Shown: piece after piece, positions 44,961 to 52,871 of the stretch
Layout of the letters: each line of letters begins with the position of its first letter
Position numbering within the stretch: the stretch's first letter is position 1
NCBI RefSeq assembly: GCF_018324205.1
Contig: NZ_AP023356.1
Location: 4,109,501 to 4,173,500 of the forward strand
From: Actinoplanes ianthinogenes
Lineage (GTDB): Bacteria; Actinomycetota; Actinomycetes; Mycobacteriales; Micromonosporaceae
Direction: 5' to 3'
DNA length: 64,000 bases
Program-made: the position numbers and the translations under genes
The notes under the pieces: generated by a model
Seen by the model: the letters and a program-made list of their open reading frames with translations, nothing else
Told to the model about the DNA's origin: nothing
The model's database searches: none

Positions 44961-45404
44961 CTATTTCCTCGTCGTTCGCTCGCGCAGGAATTCGAGGGTC
45001 GAGCTCCAGGTCTTCGGCGACAGGATCGAGCCGTGCTGCACCGGTTCGGTGGGCGCGGCGGGGTGCCGCCCCGGCAGGGTCGTCGTGGTCCCGTCCGCGT
45101 CGATCAGCTCGGTCGGCTCCAGCACCAGGTGATCCCGGTGCTCCGGCGGCGGCGTCTGGAACATCGCGAGCTCGGCCTCACCCAGGAAACTGATCTGCTG
45201 ATCGGTGACTCCCAGCACCAGCGCCCGGTCGGCGACCCGGACCACGGTCACCGCCGCACCCCGGCTGAGCTGCTGCCGGTTGAGCACCGCCAACTGGCCG
45301 TGACTGCTCTTGCCGAACGGGCGCCGCAGCGCCCGGGCCAGTCCCCACATCATGAACAGCACGATGAACAGGGAGAAGCCGACCTGGAGGAGGAGCCGCA
45401 ACAA
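44961..45404 (-). CDS. fliO: Flagellar protein FliO
   Basis: 147 residues. One N-terminal membrane helix (about 4-25, LLLQVGFSLFIVLFMMWGLA) followed by LNRQQLSRGAAVTVVRVADRALVLGVTDQQISFL, the short beta domain of FliO. It helps FliP fold and oligomerise. The tail (about 95-147) is variable. Correct place between fliN and fliP. Confidence 0.88.
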   Translation of the reverse strand: MLRLLLQVGFSLFIVLFMMWGLARALRRPFGKSSHGQLAVLNRQQLSRGAAVTVVRVADRALVLGVTDQQISFLGEAELAMFQTPPPEHRDHLVLEPTELIDADGTTTTLPGRHPAAPTEPVQHGSILSPKTWSSTLEFLRERTTRK

Positions 45405-45415
45405 GGTCGTGACTC

Positions 45416-46180
45416 CTATTCGGCGCCCGGCGAGACGATCTCGGTGATCCGGATGCCGAAGTTCTCGTCGACCACGACCACCTCGCCGCGGGCGATCAGC
45501 CGGCCGTTGACCAGCAGGTCGGCCGGGCTGCCGGCGGCCCGGTCCAGCTCGACGATCGCGCCGGGGGTGAGCGAGAGCAGCTCCCGCACGCTCATCCGGG
45601 TCCGGCCGAGCTCGGCGGAGACCTCCATCTCCACGTCGTGCAGCATGTCCAGCCCACCGCGCCGGCCCACCGCGGCCGGGGTCCGCTGGGCCACCCCGCC
45701 GCCGGCCGCCGCGGCCGCCAGCGGATCCTCCTCGCCGGGCCAGGTGCTCAGCGACAGCGCGAGCACCGCCCGGACGTCCTCGTCGTCGCGCAGCGGGATG
45801 GCGACCGAGCCCGCCTTGGCGGCCAGCGCGCTGATCGCCACCTCCGGCTCCATCACCTGCCCGGGGTCGAGGACCACCGGGCCGAAGACCCGGGAGGCCG
45901 CCTCCAGCGCGGGCCGGACCGCCGCGGTCAGGTCGAGTTCGCCGAGCGGGCTCTCCTTGAGCGCGTCGGCGAGGTCCTGGCCGACCACCACGACGACCTC
46001 GCCGCTGGCCGCGCCGCTGAAGCGCGCGGTGACCGCCTGACCCTCGATCACCGTCCCGGCGTCGGGGACGACCGGATCACCGGCGACCAGGGCGCGGCTG
46101 GTGGGCAGCACGGCCAGCGCGGCGTCGGCGGCGTTGCGCGCGAGGATGAGCTGTGGCGCGGTGATGGTGGGGGCGGTCAT
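45416..46180 (-). CDS. fliN: Flagellar motor switch protein FliN/FliY type
   Basis: 254 residues. The C-terminal about 85 form the SpoA domain of FliN ([70 protein letters not shown]). The N-terminal about 150 resemble a CheC-like half as in Bacillus FliY, though without a clear phosphatase ExxN motif. It builds the base of the C ring; the added domain could bind CheY-P, which would suit a FliM without its CheY-binding peptide. Start overlaps the fliM stop (ATGA). Confidence 0.9.
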   Translation of the reverse strand: MTAPTITAPQLILARNAADAALAVLPTSRALVAGDPVVPDAGTVIEGQAVTARFSGAASGEVVVVVGQDLADALKESPLGELDLTAAVRPALEAASRVFGPVVLDPGQVMEPEVAISALAAKAGSVAIPLRDDEDVRAVLALSLSTWPGEEDPLAAAAAGGGVAQRTPAAVGRRGGLDMLHDVEMEVSAELGRTRMSVRELLSLTPGAIVELDRAAGSPADLLVNGRLIARGEVVVVDENFGIRITEIVSPGAE

Positions 46181-47127
46181 GAGCGGCCAGACTCCTTGGA
46201 CTCGTTCTCGGTGGGGGACGGCACGACGAGACAGGCGAGCCGCGCACCCTGATTACCGGGAACGGCATGCGCGAAGACGATGTCGTTCACGGTCACCTCA
46301 AGCGGCCGGCTGGTCGGATGCCCGAGCGGCACGACGTCACCCGGACGTAGATCCACGATGTCATCGGTACGCATCCGGATGGGCTGGAATCGCACTGCTA
46401 CGTCGATCGGAGCTGCGGAAAGTCCGGCCGTGAGGTTGCGCAGCGCCCGGTCCTTGGCCTGCTGCTCGGCCGCGCTGAGCACCACCGCCTCGGTCCGGGA
46501 GAGCACCGGGAGGATGGTGTTGAACGGCAGGCAGATCGTCGCGATGCACTCCTCCGCGCCGATCTTGGTCTCGAACGAGGCCACCACGATCGCATCGCCG
46601 GGCGCGTGCGCGCGCAGGAACTGCGCGTTGTACTCGATCTCCTTGAGGTGCGGCTGGATGTCGACCAGGCTCTCGAAGCCGTAGCGCAGCTCGCCCAGCA
46701 TCCGCTCGAGCAGGCCCCGCAGCAGCGGCATCTCCACCTCGGTCAGCGGCCGCTCCGGCTGGGAGCCGCCGGGGCCGCCGAGCATGTGGTCGATCGCCGT
46801 CATCACCGCGGACTGGGCGATCTCGATCAGGACCGTGCCGGGCAGCGGATCGAGGGTGACCACCCCGATGATCGTCGGGTTGGCCAGCGACGCCACGTAC
46901 TCGTCGTAGTTCAGCTGCTCGATGGAGATCAGGGAGACGTTGCTGACCGCGCGGAGCCGGGTGGTGAGCAGGGTGCCGCAACTGCGCGCGTACGTCTCGA
47001 ACGCGATCTGGAGGGTGCGGACGTGCTCCCGGGAGAGCTTGATGGGGCGGCGGAAGTCGTACGCCGTCGGCCCTCCACCCTGGCCACGGCGGGAGATCTT
47101 GCCCGGGGTGCGTGCGGTGGTGGTCAC
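46177..47127 (-). CDS. fliM: Flagellar motor switch protein FliM
   Basis: 316 residues from a GTG at 47127. [32 protein letters not shown] begins the conserved region at about residue 22; the middle CheC-like domain has [22 protein letters not shown], and the end is the SpoA domain ([21 protein letters not shown]). The short N-terminal peptide LSQxEIDxLL that normally binds CheY-P is absent, and no upstream start could supply it because a stop lies 16 codons before. There is no SD, but a FliA-type promoter ends seven bases before the GTG, so the mRNA is probably leaderless. Confidence 0.94.
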   Translation of the reverse strand: MTTTARTPGKISRRGQGGGPTAYDFRRPIKLSREHVRTLQIAFETYARSCGTLLTTRLRAVSNVSLISIEQLNYDEYVASLANPTIIGVVTLDPLPGTVLIEIAQSAVMTAIDHMLGGPGGSQPERPLTEVEMPLLRGLLERMLGELRYGFESLVDIQPHLKEIEYNAQFLRAHAPGDAIVVASFETKIGAEECIATICLPFNTILPVLSRTEAVVLSAAEQQAKDRALRNLTAGLSAAPIDVAVRFQPIRMRTDDIVDLRPGDVVPLGHPTSRPLEVTVNDIVFAHAVPGNQGARLACLVVPSPTENESKESGRS

Positions 47128-47134
47128 GTCGTCC

Positions 47135-47162
47135 TGATCGGCGGACTTCGCGAACCGCTGAG
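47135..47162 (-). promoter_or_regulatory. FliA-type promoter for the fliM operon, probably leaderless
   Basis: On minus, CTCAG (47162-47158), 15 bases, GCCGATCA (47142-47135), then only seven bases to the fliM GTG. Transcription should start at or next to the start codon. Confidence 0.65.
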
Positions 47163-47196
47163 CCCCGGGCCCGCTTTATGCCCTTATTACACAGAT

Positions 47197-47224
47197 GGGC
47201 GGGTCTCCCGGAGGAGACCCGCCC
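47197..47224. terminator. Hairpin between fliL and fliM
   Basis: 12-bp perfect stem (47197-47208 with 47213-47224), 4-base loop, 15 bases past the fliL stop. Marks the end of flbD-motA-motB-fliL; no strong U-tract. Confidence 0.7.
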
Positions 47225-47238
47225 TGCCGTCGCCGGCC

Positions 47239-47694
47239 TTACTGCGTGACGAACGAGGTGTAGTAGATGTCCATGACCATCTTCTTCTTGTCCTCGGTGT
47301 AAGCCTTGATCAGCTTCGCCACCAGCTCTTCCTTGATCTTGGTGCGGCCCTCCTCGGTGGAGAGCTCGGCGACCGTCTTTCCGGTGTACTCGTCGATCGC
47401 CAGCTCGTAGGCCTCGCTCAGGTCGACCGCCTCGGTGCCGGCGTCCTCGGTCTGCTGGAGGGCGAAACCGAGCTTCAGGTAGTGCCCGTCCGCCAGGTTC
47501 ACCGTGATGGTGTTCTCGGCCGCGGTGACCACGCCCTTGACCGGCGCCTTCGCCTCGGCCTTGTCGCCCTTGAGCATGAAGAACGCCCCGGCGCCGCCAC
47601 CGCCCAGCACGACCAGTGCCAGAGCGATGACGATCATCATCATCTTGTTCGACTTCTTCGGCGCTTCGGCGGCCGTGTCCTTCTCGTCTGCCAT
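47239..47694 (-). CDS. fliL: Flagellar basal-body-associated protein FliL
   Basis: 151 residues. Acidic cytoplasmic start, one membrane helix (about 19-41, MMMIVIALALVVLGGGGAGAFFML), then the stomatin-like outer domain: NTITVNLADGHYLKLGFALQQ and ELSTEEGRTKIKEELVAKLIKAYTEDKKKMVMDIYYTSFVTQ. FliL rings stabilise active stators. Usual position beside motB. Confidence 0.93.
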   Translation of the reverse strand: MADEKDTAAEAPKKSNKMMMIVIALALVVLGGGGAGAFFMLKGDKAEAKAPVKGVVTAAENTITVNLADGHYLKLGFALQQTEDAGTEAVDLSEAYELAIDEYTGKTVAELSTEEGRTKIKEELVAKLIKAYTEDKKKMVMDIYYTSFVTQ

Positions 47695-47710
47695 CAGAAC
47701 TCCCCCCTGG

Positions 47711-48778
47711 TCAGTTACGGGTGTCAGCCGTGATCAACGTGCTGTGGTCGGTCTTGCCGGTCGTGCTCGTGCCGGTCGTGCTGGTACCCGAGGCGTTCTC
47801 CGCCTCGATCTTCTTCTGCAAGGCCTTGGCCTCGGCCGTGGTCTGGCCGTTGTGCAACTTCGCGTCGCTGCCGGCCGCGTCCGGCAGCAGGGCTGCCTGG
47901 TCGGCGGTGAGCATGGTCAGCACGACCACGTCCACCCGGCGGTTCATGGTGATCGAGCGCGGGTCCTTCGGGTCGATCAGCGGCTTGGTGTCGGAGAAGC
48001 CGACCGCGCTCAGCCGCTTCTTCGGGATCCCGTGCCCGGTGAAGTACCGGACCGTGGTGGAGGCGCGCGCCGCGGAGAGCTCCCACCCGCTCGGGTAGTA
48101 CTTGGTCTTCGCCTTGAGCTGGTTGGTGTTGCCGTCCACCTCGACGTTGTTCGGCAGCTTCGCCAGCGTCGGGGCGATCGCGCCGAGGATCTTCTCGCCG
48201 GTCGGGCGCAGGTCCGCCCGGTCGCCGGCGAAGACGACCTCGTTGGTCACCACGGTGATCACCAGACCGCGCTGGTCGATCGTGAACTTCACGTTGTTCA
48301 GCAGCTTGGCGGCGGCGAGCGCGTCCGAGATCTTGTTCTCGATCGCCTTCATGTTCTCCGCCTCCTTCACTGCCTTGTCGGCATTCGCCGAGGCCCTCTT
48401 ACGGTCTTCGGCCTTCACGGCCCGCTCGACCGCTTCCTTCTGCCTCTGGTTCAGACCCTCGGTGCCGGAGCTCCCGTCACCGGGGTTGGCACCCGGGTCG
48501 ATCTGCACGATCTGGGCCGCGTTCGAGGAGCCGTCCAGCGGGGCGTAGTTCCCCGTGAACGCCGCGCTCTTCGAACCGAAACTCGCCGACAGGCCCTGTG
48601 CGAGCTGGGCGAACTTCTTCTGGTTGATGTCACTCATCGAGAACAGGACAACGAAGAGGACGAAGAGCAGGGTGAGCATGTCGGCGTACGACACGAGCCA
48701 GCGCTCGTGGTTGACGTGCTCCTCGTGCTCCTCATGGCCCTTCTTCTTGCGCTTGGCGCCCCCGCCACCAGAGCTCAT
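47711..48778 (-). CDS. motB: Flagellar stator protein MotB
   Basis: 355 residues. Lys-rich start, one membrane helix carrying the proton-binding Asp in SYADMLTLLFVLFVVLFSMSD, a plug/linker region longer than in enterics (about 55-160, charged helical), and a C-terminal OmpA-like peptidoglycan-binding domain (VDGNTNQ, LSAARASTTVRYFTGHGIP, LSAVGFSDTKPL, NRRVDVVVLT). Anchors the stator to the cell wall. ATG is five bases after motA. Confidence 0.95.
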   Translation of the reverse strand: MSSGGGGAKRKKKGHEEHEEHVNHERWLVSYADMLTLLFVLFVVLFSMSDINQKKFAQLAQGLSASFGSKSAAFTGNYAPLDGSSNAAQIVQIDPGANPGDGSSGTEGLNQRQKEAVERAVKAEDRKRASANADKAVKEAENMKAIENKISDALAAAKLLNNVKFTIDQRGLVITVVTNEVVFAGDRADLRPTGEKILGAIAPTLAKLPNNVEVDGNTNQLKAKTKYYPSGWELSAARASTTVRYFTGHGIPKKRLSAVGFSDTKPLIDPKDPRSITMNRRVDVVVLTMLTADQAALLPDAAGSDAKLHNGQTTAEAKALQKKIEAENASGTSTTGTSTTGKTDHSTLITADTRN

Positions 48779-48783
48779 GGAGA

Positions 48784-49575
48784 TCAGGCCGCCTTCTTCG
48801 AGGAGGCCGCAGCCTCAGCCTTCTTCATCTCGTCCGGCGGGAGCAGGCTCCGCAGCTTCTGGGCGACCAGACGCGGGTTGGAGCCGGCCTGGATCGCCAG
48901 GACACCGTCGATCACGAGCTCCATCTCCTCGGCCTCGACCGCGGAGAGCCGGGTCAGGCGGGCCGCCATCGGGAGCCAGATGATGTTCGCGCTGAGCACG
49001 CCCCACAGGGTGGCGACGAACGCGGCGGAGATCGAGTGGCCCAGGGTCTCGGGCTTGTCGAGGTTCTCCAGCACGTGCACCAGGCCCATGACCGTGCCGA
49101 TGATGCCGATCGTCGGCGCGTAACCGCCCATGTTCTCGAAGAACTTCTTGGCCGCGTTGTCGGCCTTCTTCTTGGCGGCCACCTCGGCGTGCAGGATGTC
49201 GTGCAGCTCGTCCGGGTCGGTGCCGTCGATCGCCAGCTGAAGACCCCGCTTGAGGAACGGGTGCTCGACCGTCTTGACCGCGTCCTCGAGGGCCAGCAGA
49301 CCCTCACGGCGGGCCCGCTCGGCCAGCTTCACGACGTTGTCGAGCAGCTGGGTCGGCGGCGTCACCTTGGCGGTGAAGGCCTTCTTCAGCACGCCGACGA
49401 ACCCGGTCGCGTCCTTGAGCACACCGCCGGCCATGGCGGCGGCGAACGCCCCACCGAAGACCAGCAGCATCGACGGGATCAGCAGGATGGAGGCGGGCGA
49501 GCCGCCCTCCAGGATCTGGACGGTGAAGACGATCACCAGTCCGGCGACCACTCCGACGATGGTTGAGATGTCCAT
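48784..49575 (-). CDS. motA: Flagellar stator protein MotA
   Basis: 263 residues with four membrane helices. STIVGVVAGLVIVFTVQILEGGSPASILLIPSMLLVFGGAFAAAMAGG at the start and the paired helices GYAPTIGIIGTVMGLVHVLENLDKPETLGHSISAAFVATLWGV with the two key prolines are MotA signatures; RARREGLLALED contains the cytoplasmic charged residues that meet FliG. Part of flbD-motA-motB-fliL. Confidence 0.96.
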   Translation of the reverse strand: MDISTIVGVVAGLVIVFTVQILEGGSPASILLIPSMLLVFGGAFAAAMAGGVLKDATGFVGVLKKAFTAKVTPPTQLLDNVVKLAERARREGLLALEDAVKTVEHPFLKRGLQLAIDGTDPDELHDILHAEVAAKKKADNAAKKFFENMGGYAPTIGIIGTVMGLVHVLENLDKPETLGHSISAAFVATLWGVLSANIIWLPMAARLTRLSAVEAEEMELVIDGVLAIQAGSNPRLVAQKLRSLLPPDEMKKAEAAASSKKAA

Positions 49576-49576
49576 G

Positions 49577-49858
49577 TCAGCGTTCCTTCCGGTGCAGCGG
49601 GAGCACCTTGGCGTCGAGCTCGTCGTCAGACGAGGCAGGGGCGGCAGCCACGGGCTCGGGCTCCATGCGACTTGCTTGCGCGATCAGCGAGGCGCGGTAG
49701 TGACGCACCGAGTCGATGAATTCGGGCACGGACTCGGCGATGACGTACTTGGTGCCGTCCACCAGGGTGACGACCGTGTCAGGCGTGCAGTCCACACGCT
49801 CGACCAGGTCCGGGTTCAGCGCGAACACGGCACCGTTGATGCGAGTTACGAGGATCAA
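49577..49858 (-). CDS. flbD: FlbD/SwrD-family flagellar protein
   Basis: 93 residues from a TTG with GGACGGAA upstream. The first 60 match FlbD (MILVTRINGAVFALNPDLVERVDCTPDTVVTLVDGTKYVIAESVPEFIDSV), a small protein that in Bacillus (SwrD) raises stator output. The tail (about 63-93) is variable. Ends two bases before motA, so this function near the stator fits. Confidence 0.9.
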   Translation of the reverse strand: MILVTRINGAVFALNPDLVERVDCTPDTVVTLVDGTKYVIAESVPEFIDSVRHYRASLIAQASRMEPEPVAAAPASSDDELDAKVLPLHRKER

Positions 49859-49919
49859 GACTGTTCCGTCCTTGGGTCGTCCTTGGCTGGTGAGGACCGT
49901 CCGTGGCCCTTCGCCTGTT

Positions 49920-49973
49920 ACTTCGGCCCGACCTCGGTTGCCGATGAGATCGAGCCGGTCGCTATCCGGGTGC
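49920..49973 (-). promoter_or_regulatory. FliA-type promoter and 11-bp repeat upstream of flbD
   Basis: On minus, GCACCCG and GCGACCG 11 bases apart (49973-49956), then CTCAT (49948-49944), 16 bases, GCCGAAGT (49927-49920). Same order and spacing as at flgB and fliJ. The -35 box differs from CTCAG by one base. Leader about 55 bases. Confidence 0.6.
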
Positions 49974-50002
49974 GAGCCTCGGCGTTCCGGGGCCGCGCAC
50001 AG

Positions 50003-50039
50003 AACGGCCGGGGCAGGCGGAGTGCCTGCCCCGGCCGTT
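50003..50039. terminator. Terminator after flgE
   Basis: 16-bp perfect stem (50003-50018 with 50024-50039), 5-base loop, 20 bases beyond the flgE stop. Ends flgD-flgE before the flbD promoter. Confidence 0.85.
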
Positions 50040-50059
50040 CAGCCGAGAGACTGGTGCTA

Positions 50060-51385
50060 CTAGCGCTTCATGCTGACGAGCTCCTGGAGCAGCTCGTCGG
50101 AGGTGGTGATGATGCGGGAGTTGGCCTGGAAGCCGCGCTGGGCGATGACCAGGTTGGTGAACTCCTGGGCGAGGTCGACGTTCGACATCTCCAGGGCGCC
50201 ACTGATCACCTGACCCATGCCGGCGCTGCCGGGCTGCCCGACCTGGGCGTACCCGGAGTTGACCGTGCTGCGGTACAGCGAGTTGCCGACCTTCTCCAGG
50301 CCGTTGACGTTCTTGAAGGTCGCCATCGCGACCTGGCCGAGCACCTGCTTCAAGCCGTTGCTGTAGACACCGATGATCTGGCCGGTGTCGGAGACGGTGT
50401 ACGACAGCGAGGTGAGCGCGCCGGCGGTCTGCCCGTCGGTGTCGAACACCCGGGCGTCGGACAGCCCGGAGTACGACGTCACGTCGCCGATGTCGATCTT
50501 GTAGAGGGGCTTGCTCGGGTCGGTCGGGTCGGTGCCCATGTCGATCGAGTTCTTGAGCGTGGTGCCGTCCGCCTCGTACGCCTTGCCGTTCGTGAACGTC
50601 AGCGAGGGGACCGAGCCGATCGTCGGCGAGGCGGGGTCGCTCGGGTCGACGCCCTCGGCGTACAGGTCGACGCGCCAGTCGGAGCTGTTCGCGGCGTTGT
50701 CGTTGGCGGTCCGGGTGAACTTGGCGGTGACCGTGTGGGTGCCACCCTGCGCGTCGAAGACCTTGACCGGAATCGTGGTCACGTAACCCGGGTTGCCCAC
50801 CGGGGTGCCCTCGACGCCGTAGTTCTTCGGGTTGTTCACGTCCGGGATGTTGTCCGAGCTCAGGTTGCCCTTGAGCGTGACCTTGGAGGTCGCCTGGGGC
50901 GGGATGGTGGCGCCGAGCGGCATCCGGATGTCGTCCGGCTTGCCGGCCGCGTTGACCATGCCGTCGGTCGCCGTCCAGCCCTGCACCGGCTCGCCGGTGG
51001 TGGTGGTCAGCACGCCGTTGGCGTCGAAGAAGAAGGAACCGGCCCGGGTGTAGAGCTGCTCACCGCCGCTGCGGGTGATGAAGAAGCCGTCACCCTGGAT
51101 CATCATGTCGCCGGACTTGCCGGTGGTCTCGGCCGAGCCCTGGCTGAAGTTCGAGGTGATGCCGGCGACCCGGACACCGAGGCCGACCTGCGCCGGGTTG
51201 GTGCCGGCCTGGCCGTTCTGCGGCGCGCCGGCCGCGCCGACCATCTGGCTGAGGGTGTCCTCGAACTGGATCACCGAGGACTTGTAACCCACGGTGTTGA
51301 CGTTCGCGATGTTGTTGCCGGTGACGTCCATCATCTGCTGATGCGCGTGCAGGCCGCTGATGCCGGAGTAGAGAGAACGCAGCAT
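50060..51385 (-). CDS. flgE: Flagellar hook protein FlgE
   Basis: 441 residues. LRSLYSGISGLHAHQQMMDVTGNNIANVNTVGYKSSVIQF holds the rod-hook motif, and NVDLAQEFTNLVIAQRGFQANSRIITTSDELLQELVSMKR the closing helix. The middle domains (about 90-350) are larger than needed for a minimal hook. Exported hook subunit; length is set by FliK. About 40 bases after flgD in the same unit. Confidence 0.95.
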   Translation of the reverse strand: MLRSLYSGISGLHAHQQMMDVTGNNIANVNTVGYKSSVIQFEDTLSQMVGAAGAPQNGQAGTNPAQVGLGVRVAGITSNFSQGSAETTGKSGDMMIQGDGFFITRSGGEQLYTRAGSFFFDANGVLTTTTGEPVQGWTATDGMVNAAGKPDDIRMPLGATIPPQATSKVTLKGNLSSDNIPDVNNPKNYGVEGTPVGNPGYVTTIPVKVFDAQGGTHTVTAKFTRTANDNAANSSDWRVDLYAEGVDPSDPASPTIGSVPSLTFTNGKAYEADGTTLKNSIDMGTDPTDPSKPLYKIDIGDVTSYSGLSDARVFDTDGQTAGALTSLSYTVSDTGQIIGVYSNGLKQVLGQVAMATFKNVNGLEKVGNSLYRSTVNSGYAQVGQPGSAGMGQVISGALEMSNVDLAQEFTNLVIAQRGFQANSRIITTSDELLQELVSMKR

Positions 51386-51424
51386 TGAGGTATTCCTTCG
51401 CGATAAGGAGGAGGAATTACGGAA

Positions 51425-51871
51425 TTAGGCGGTCTGCTGAATCTCCGTGACCTTGGACAGCTCTACATCCGTGTTCCCGACCTTGAGCGTCGGTTCGCTG
51501 TCTCCGTTGAGCTTCGCCGCGGACACCACTCCGGTCTGATATTGACCGTTGGGGTCCATGTACGTGACGGTCTTGCCGACCAGCGCGCTGGCGTTCACCA
51601 TCCGCTGGCCCTTCATCATGCTGATCATGTCTTCCAGCTTCTCGACCTGCGTGAACTGCGCGGTCTGCGCCAGGAACTGGGTCGAATCCGCGGGATTCGA
51701 CGGGTCCTGGTACTTCAGCTGGGCGACCAGCAGCTTGAGGAACGTGTCCTTGTCGCCGAGGTCCTTGCTCTTGGCCGCCTGCTTGGCGAGCTCGGACTTC
51801 GCCGCGGCGGCTGCCGCGGCGGCTTCCGAGCCGGAAGCACCGGCGCCGATTCCCGAGGTCCCCGAGGTCAT
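51425..51871 (-). CDS. flgD: Hook assembly scaffold FlgD
   Basis: 148 residues. An Ala/Ser-rich start, the FlgD signature KDTFLKLLVAQLKYQDPSNPADSTQFLAQTAQFTQVEKLEDM, then a short Tudor-like end (ALVGKTVTYMDPNGQYQTGVVSAAKLNGDSEPTLKVGN). It caps the growing hook and is later displaced. Its promoter and a terminator for the che unit lie directly upstream. Confidence 0.93.
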   Translation of the reverse strand: MTSGTSGIGAGASGSEAAAAAAAAKSELAKQAAKSKDLGDKDTFLKLLVAQLKYQDPSNPADSTQFLAQTAQFTQVEKLEDMISMMKGQRMVNASALVGKTVTYMDPNGQYQTGVVSAAKLNGDSEPTLKVGNTDVELSKVTEIQQTA

Positions 51872-51907
51872 CGAGTTTCTCCCTGTCCCTTGGCAAGCTC
51901 AACCTAA

Positions 51908-51935
51908 GCTTCGGCCCGGGCACAGGATTGCTTAG
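51908..51935 (-). promoter_or_regulatory. FliA-type promoter for flgD-flgE
   Basis: On minus, CTAAG (51935-51931), 15 bases, GCCGAAGC (51915-51908). Predicted leader about 30 bases. No 11-bp repeat found upstream. Confidence 0.68.
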
Positions 51936-51943
51936 CCACAAAT

Positions 51944-51975
51944 TTGCGGGCCCGCCGATCCCGGCGGGCCCGCAA
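51944..51975. terminator. Terminator after the chemotaxis unit
   Basis: 14-bp perfect stem (51944-51957 with 51962-51975), 4-base loop, between the CheX-like gene and the flgD promoter. On minus it is followed by ATTTG. Confidence 0.78.
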
Positions 51976-52012
51976 TGAACAATCTTCGATTTTTCGCGCT
52001 CAAATCCGGCCC

Positions 52013-52501
52013 TCAGGGTGCCAGCGAGAGGCTGAGCTTGCCCTTGCCGTACCGGTTGACCTCGACCATCAGGTCGAGCCGGCGGCCGAGCGCGAGCAGC
52101 ACGGCCCGGGCGTCGCCCGGCAGCTCCATCCCCGGGTAGATCACTTGGTAGAGCTTGACGTGCGGCGAGCCCTCCTTGTTGAGCAGGCTGGTGAAGATGT
52201 TGCACAGCTCGAAGACGTTCTCCGCCAGGTTCGGGAAGAGCTGCTTCTCGTCGATGCTGTCCTCCGCCGCGCCGGCCGGCAGCAGACCGAGCGCGGCGCC
52301 GGCGTTGGCCGCCAGGCTCAGCTGCATGCCCATGACCGCGTAGATCTTCTGGCCGGCGTCGGTGAAGATCGCGACCGTGGCGGTCTTGATCTCATCCGCG
52401 CTGAGCGGGTCGCCGGGGCTGACCGTGACCTCGCGCCCGAGAAGGTCCTCGAACAGGTTGCGTACGGCTAGAGAGCCGGGAAGAACCGAGACGTCTGACA
52501 T
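52013..52501 (-). CDS. CheX/CheC-like protein
   Basis: 162 residues. The helix LFPNLAENVFELCNIFTSLLNKEG contains an ExxN (Glu-Leu-Cys-Asn) motif like that used by CheX/CheC to remove phosphate from CheY-P, and the rest (LYQVIYPGMELPGDARAVLLALGRRLDLMVEVNRYG) has the alternating pattern of that fold. Identity is low, so the assignment rests on motif and context (last gene of the che operon, after cheY). The ATG at 52501 is preferred; the open frame goes to 52567 inside cheY. Confidence 0.65.
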   Translation of the reverse strand: MSDVSVLPGSLAVRNLFEDLLGREVTVSPGDPLSADEIKTATVAIFTDAGQKIYAVMGMQLSLAANAGAALGLLPAGAAEDSIDEKQLFPNLAENVFELCNIFTSLLNKEGSPHVKLYQVIYPGMELPGDARAVLLALGRRLDLMVEVNRYGKGKLSLSLAP

Positions 52502-52508
52502 GTCGCAA

Positions 52509-52871
52509 TCATCCCAAAATAGGAGCGAAAACTTCGTCGAATCGCTCAGCGGTGAACGGTTTGACAATGAAGAACGCCGAGCCGGAGGCTTCGGCAGCCG
52601 TCTTCATCTCGGGCGTGCACTCCGAGGTGACGAAACCGAATTTGACCTGGTTACCGGCCGCCCGGAGTTGACGCAACACCTCGATGCCGGTCATCCCCGG
52701 CATGTTCCAGTCCGAGATGACCAGATCCGGCTGATCCTTGGTGGCCATGTCGAAGGCCTCCTGGCCGTCCGCGGCCTCGATCAGGTCGTGGTCGCCGAAG
52801 CCGGCCTGCCGCAGGGTACGGACGACGATCTGCCGCATCACCCGGCTGTCATCGGCGATGAGGATCTTCAT
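52509..52871 (-). CDS. cheY: Chemotaxis response regulator CheY (second copy)
   Basis: 120 residues, receiver only: MKILIADDSRVMRQIVV, phospho-Asp in DLVISDWNMPGMTGIEVL, Thr in FVTSECTPE and Lys in FIVKPFTAERF. GGAGGAGGG before the ATG at 52871, which overlaps the cheX stop by four bases. Enteric-like aromatic Tyr/Trp switch is replaced by Phe (SGSAFFIVKPF). Confidence 0.93.
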   Translation of the reverse strand: MKILIADDSRVMRQIVVRTLRQAGFGDHDLIEAADGQEAFDMATKDQPDLVISDWNMPGMTGIEVLRQLRAAGNQVKFGFVTSECTPEMKTAAEASGSAFFIVKPFTAERFDEVFAPILG

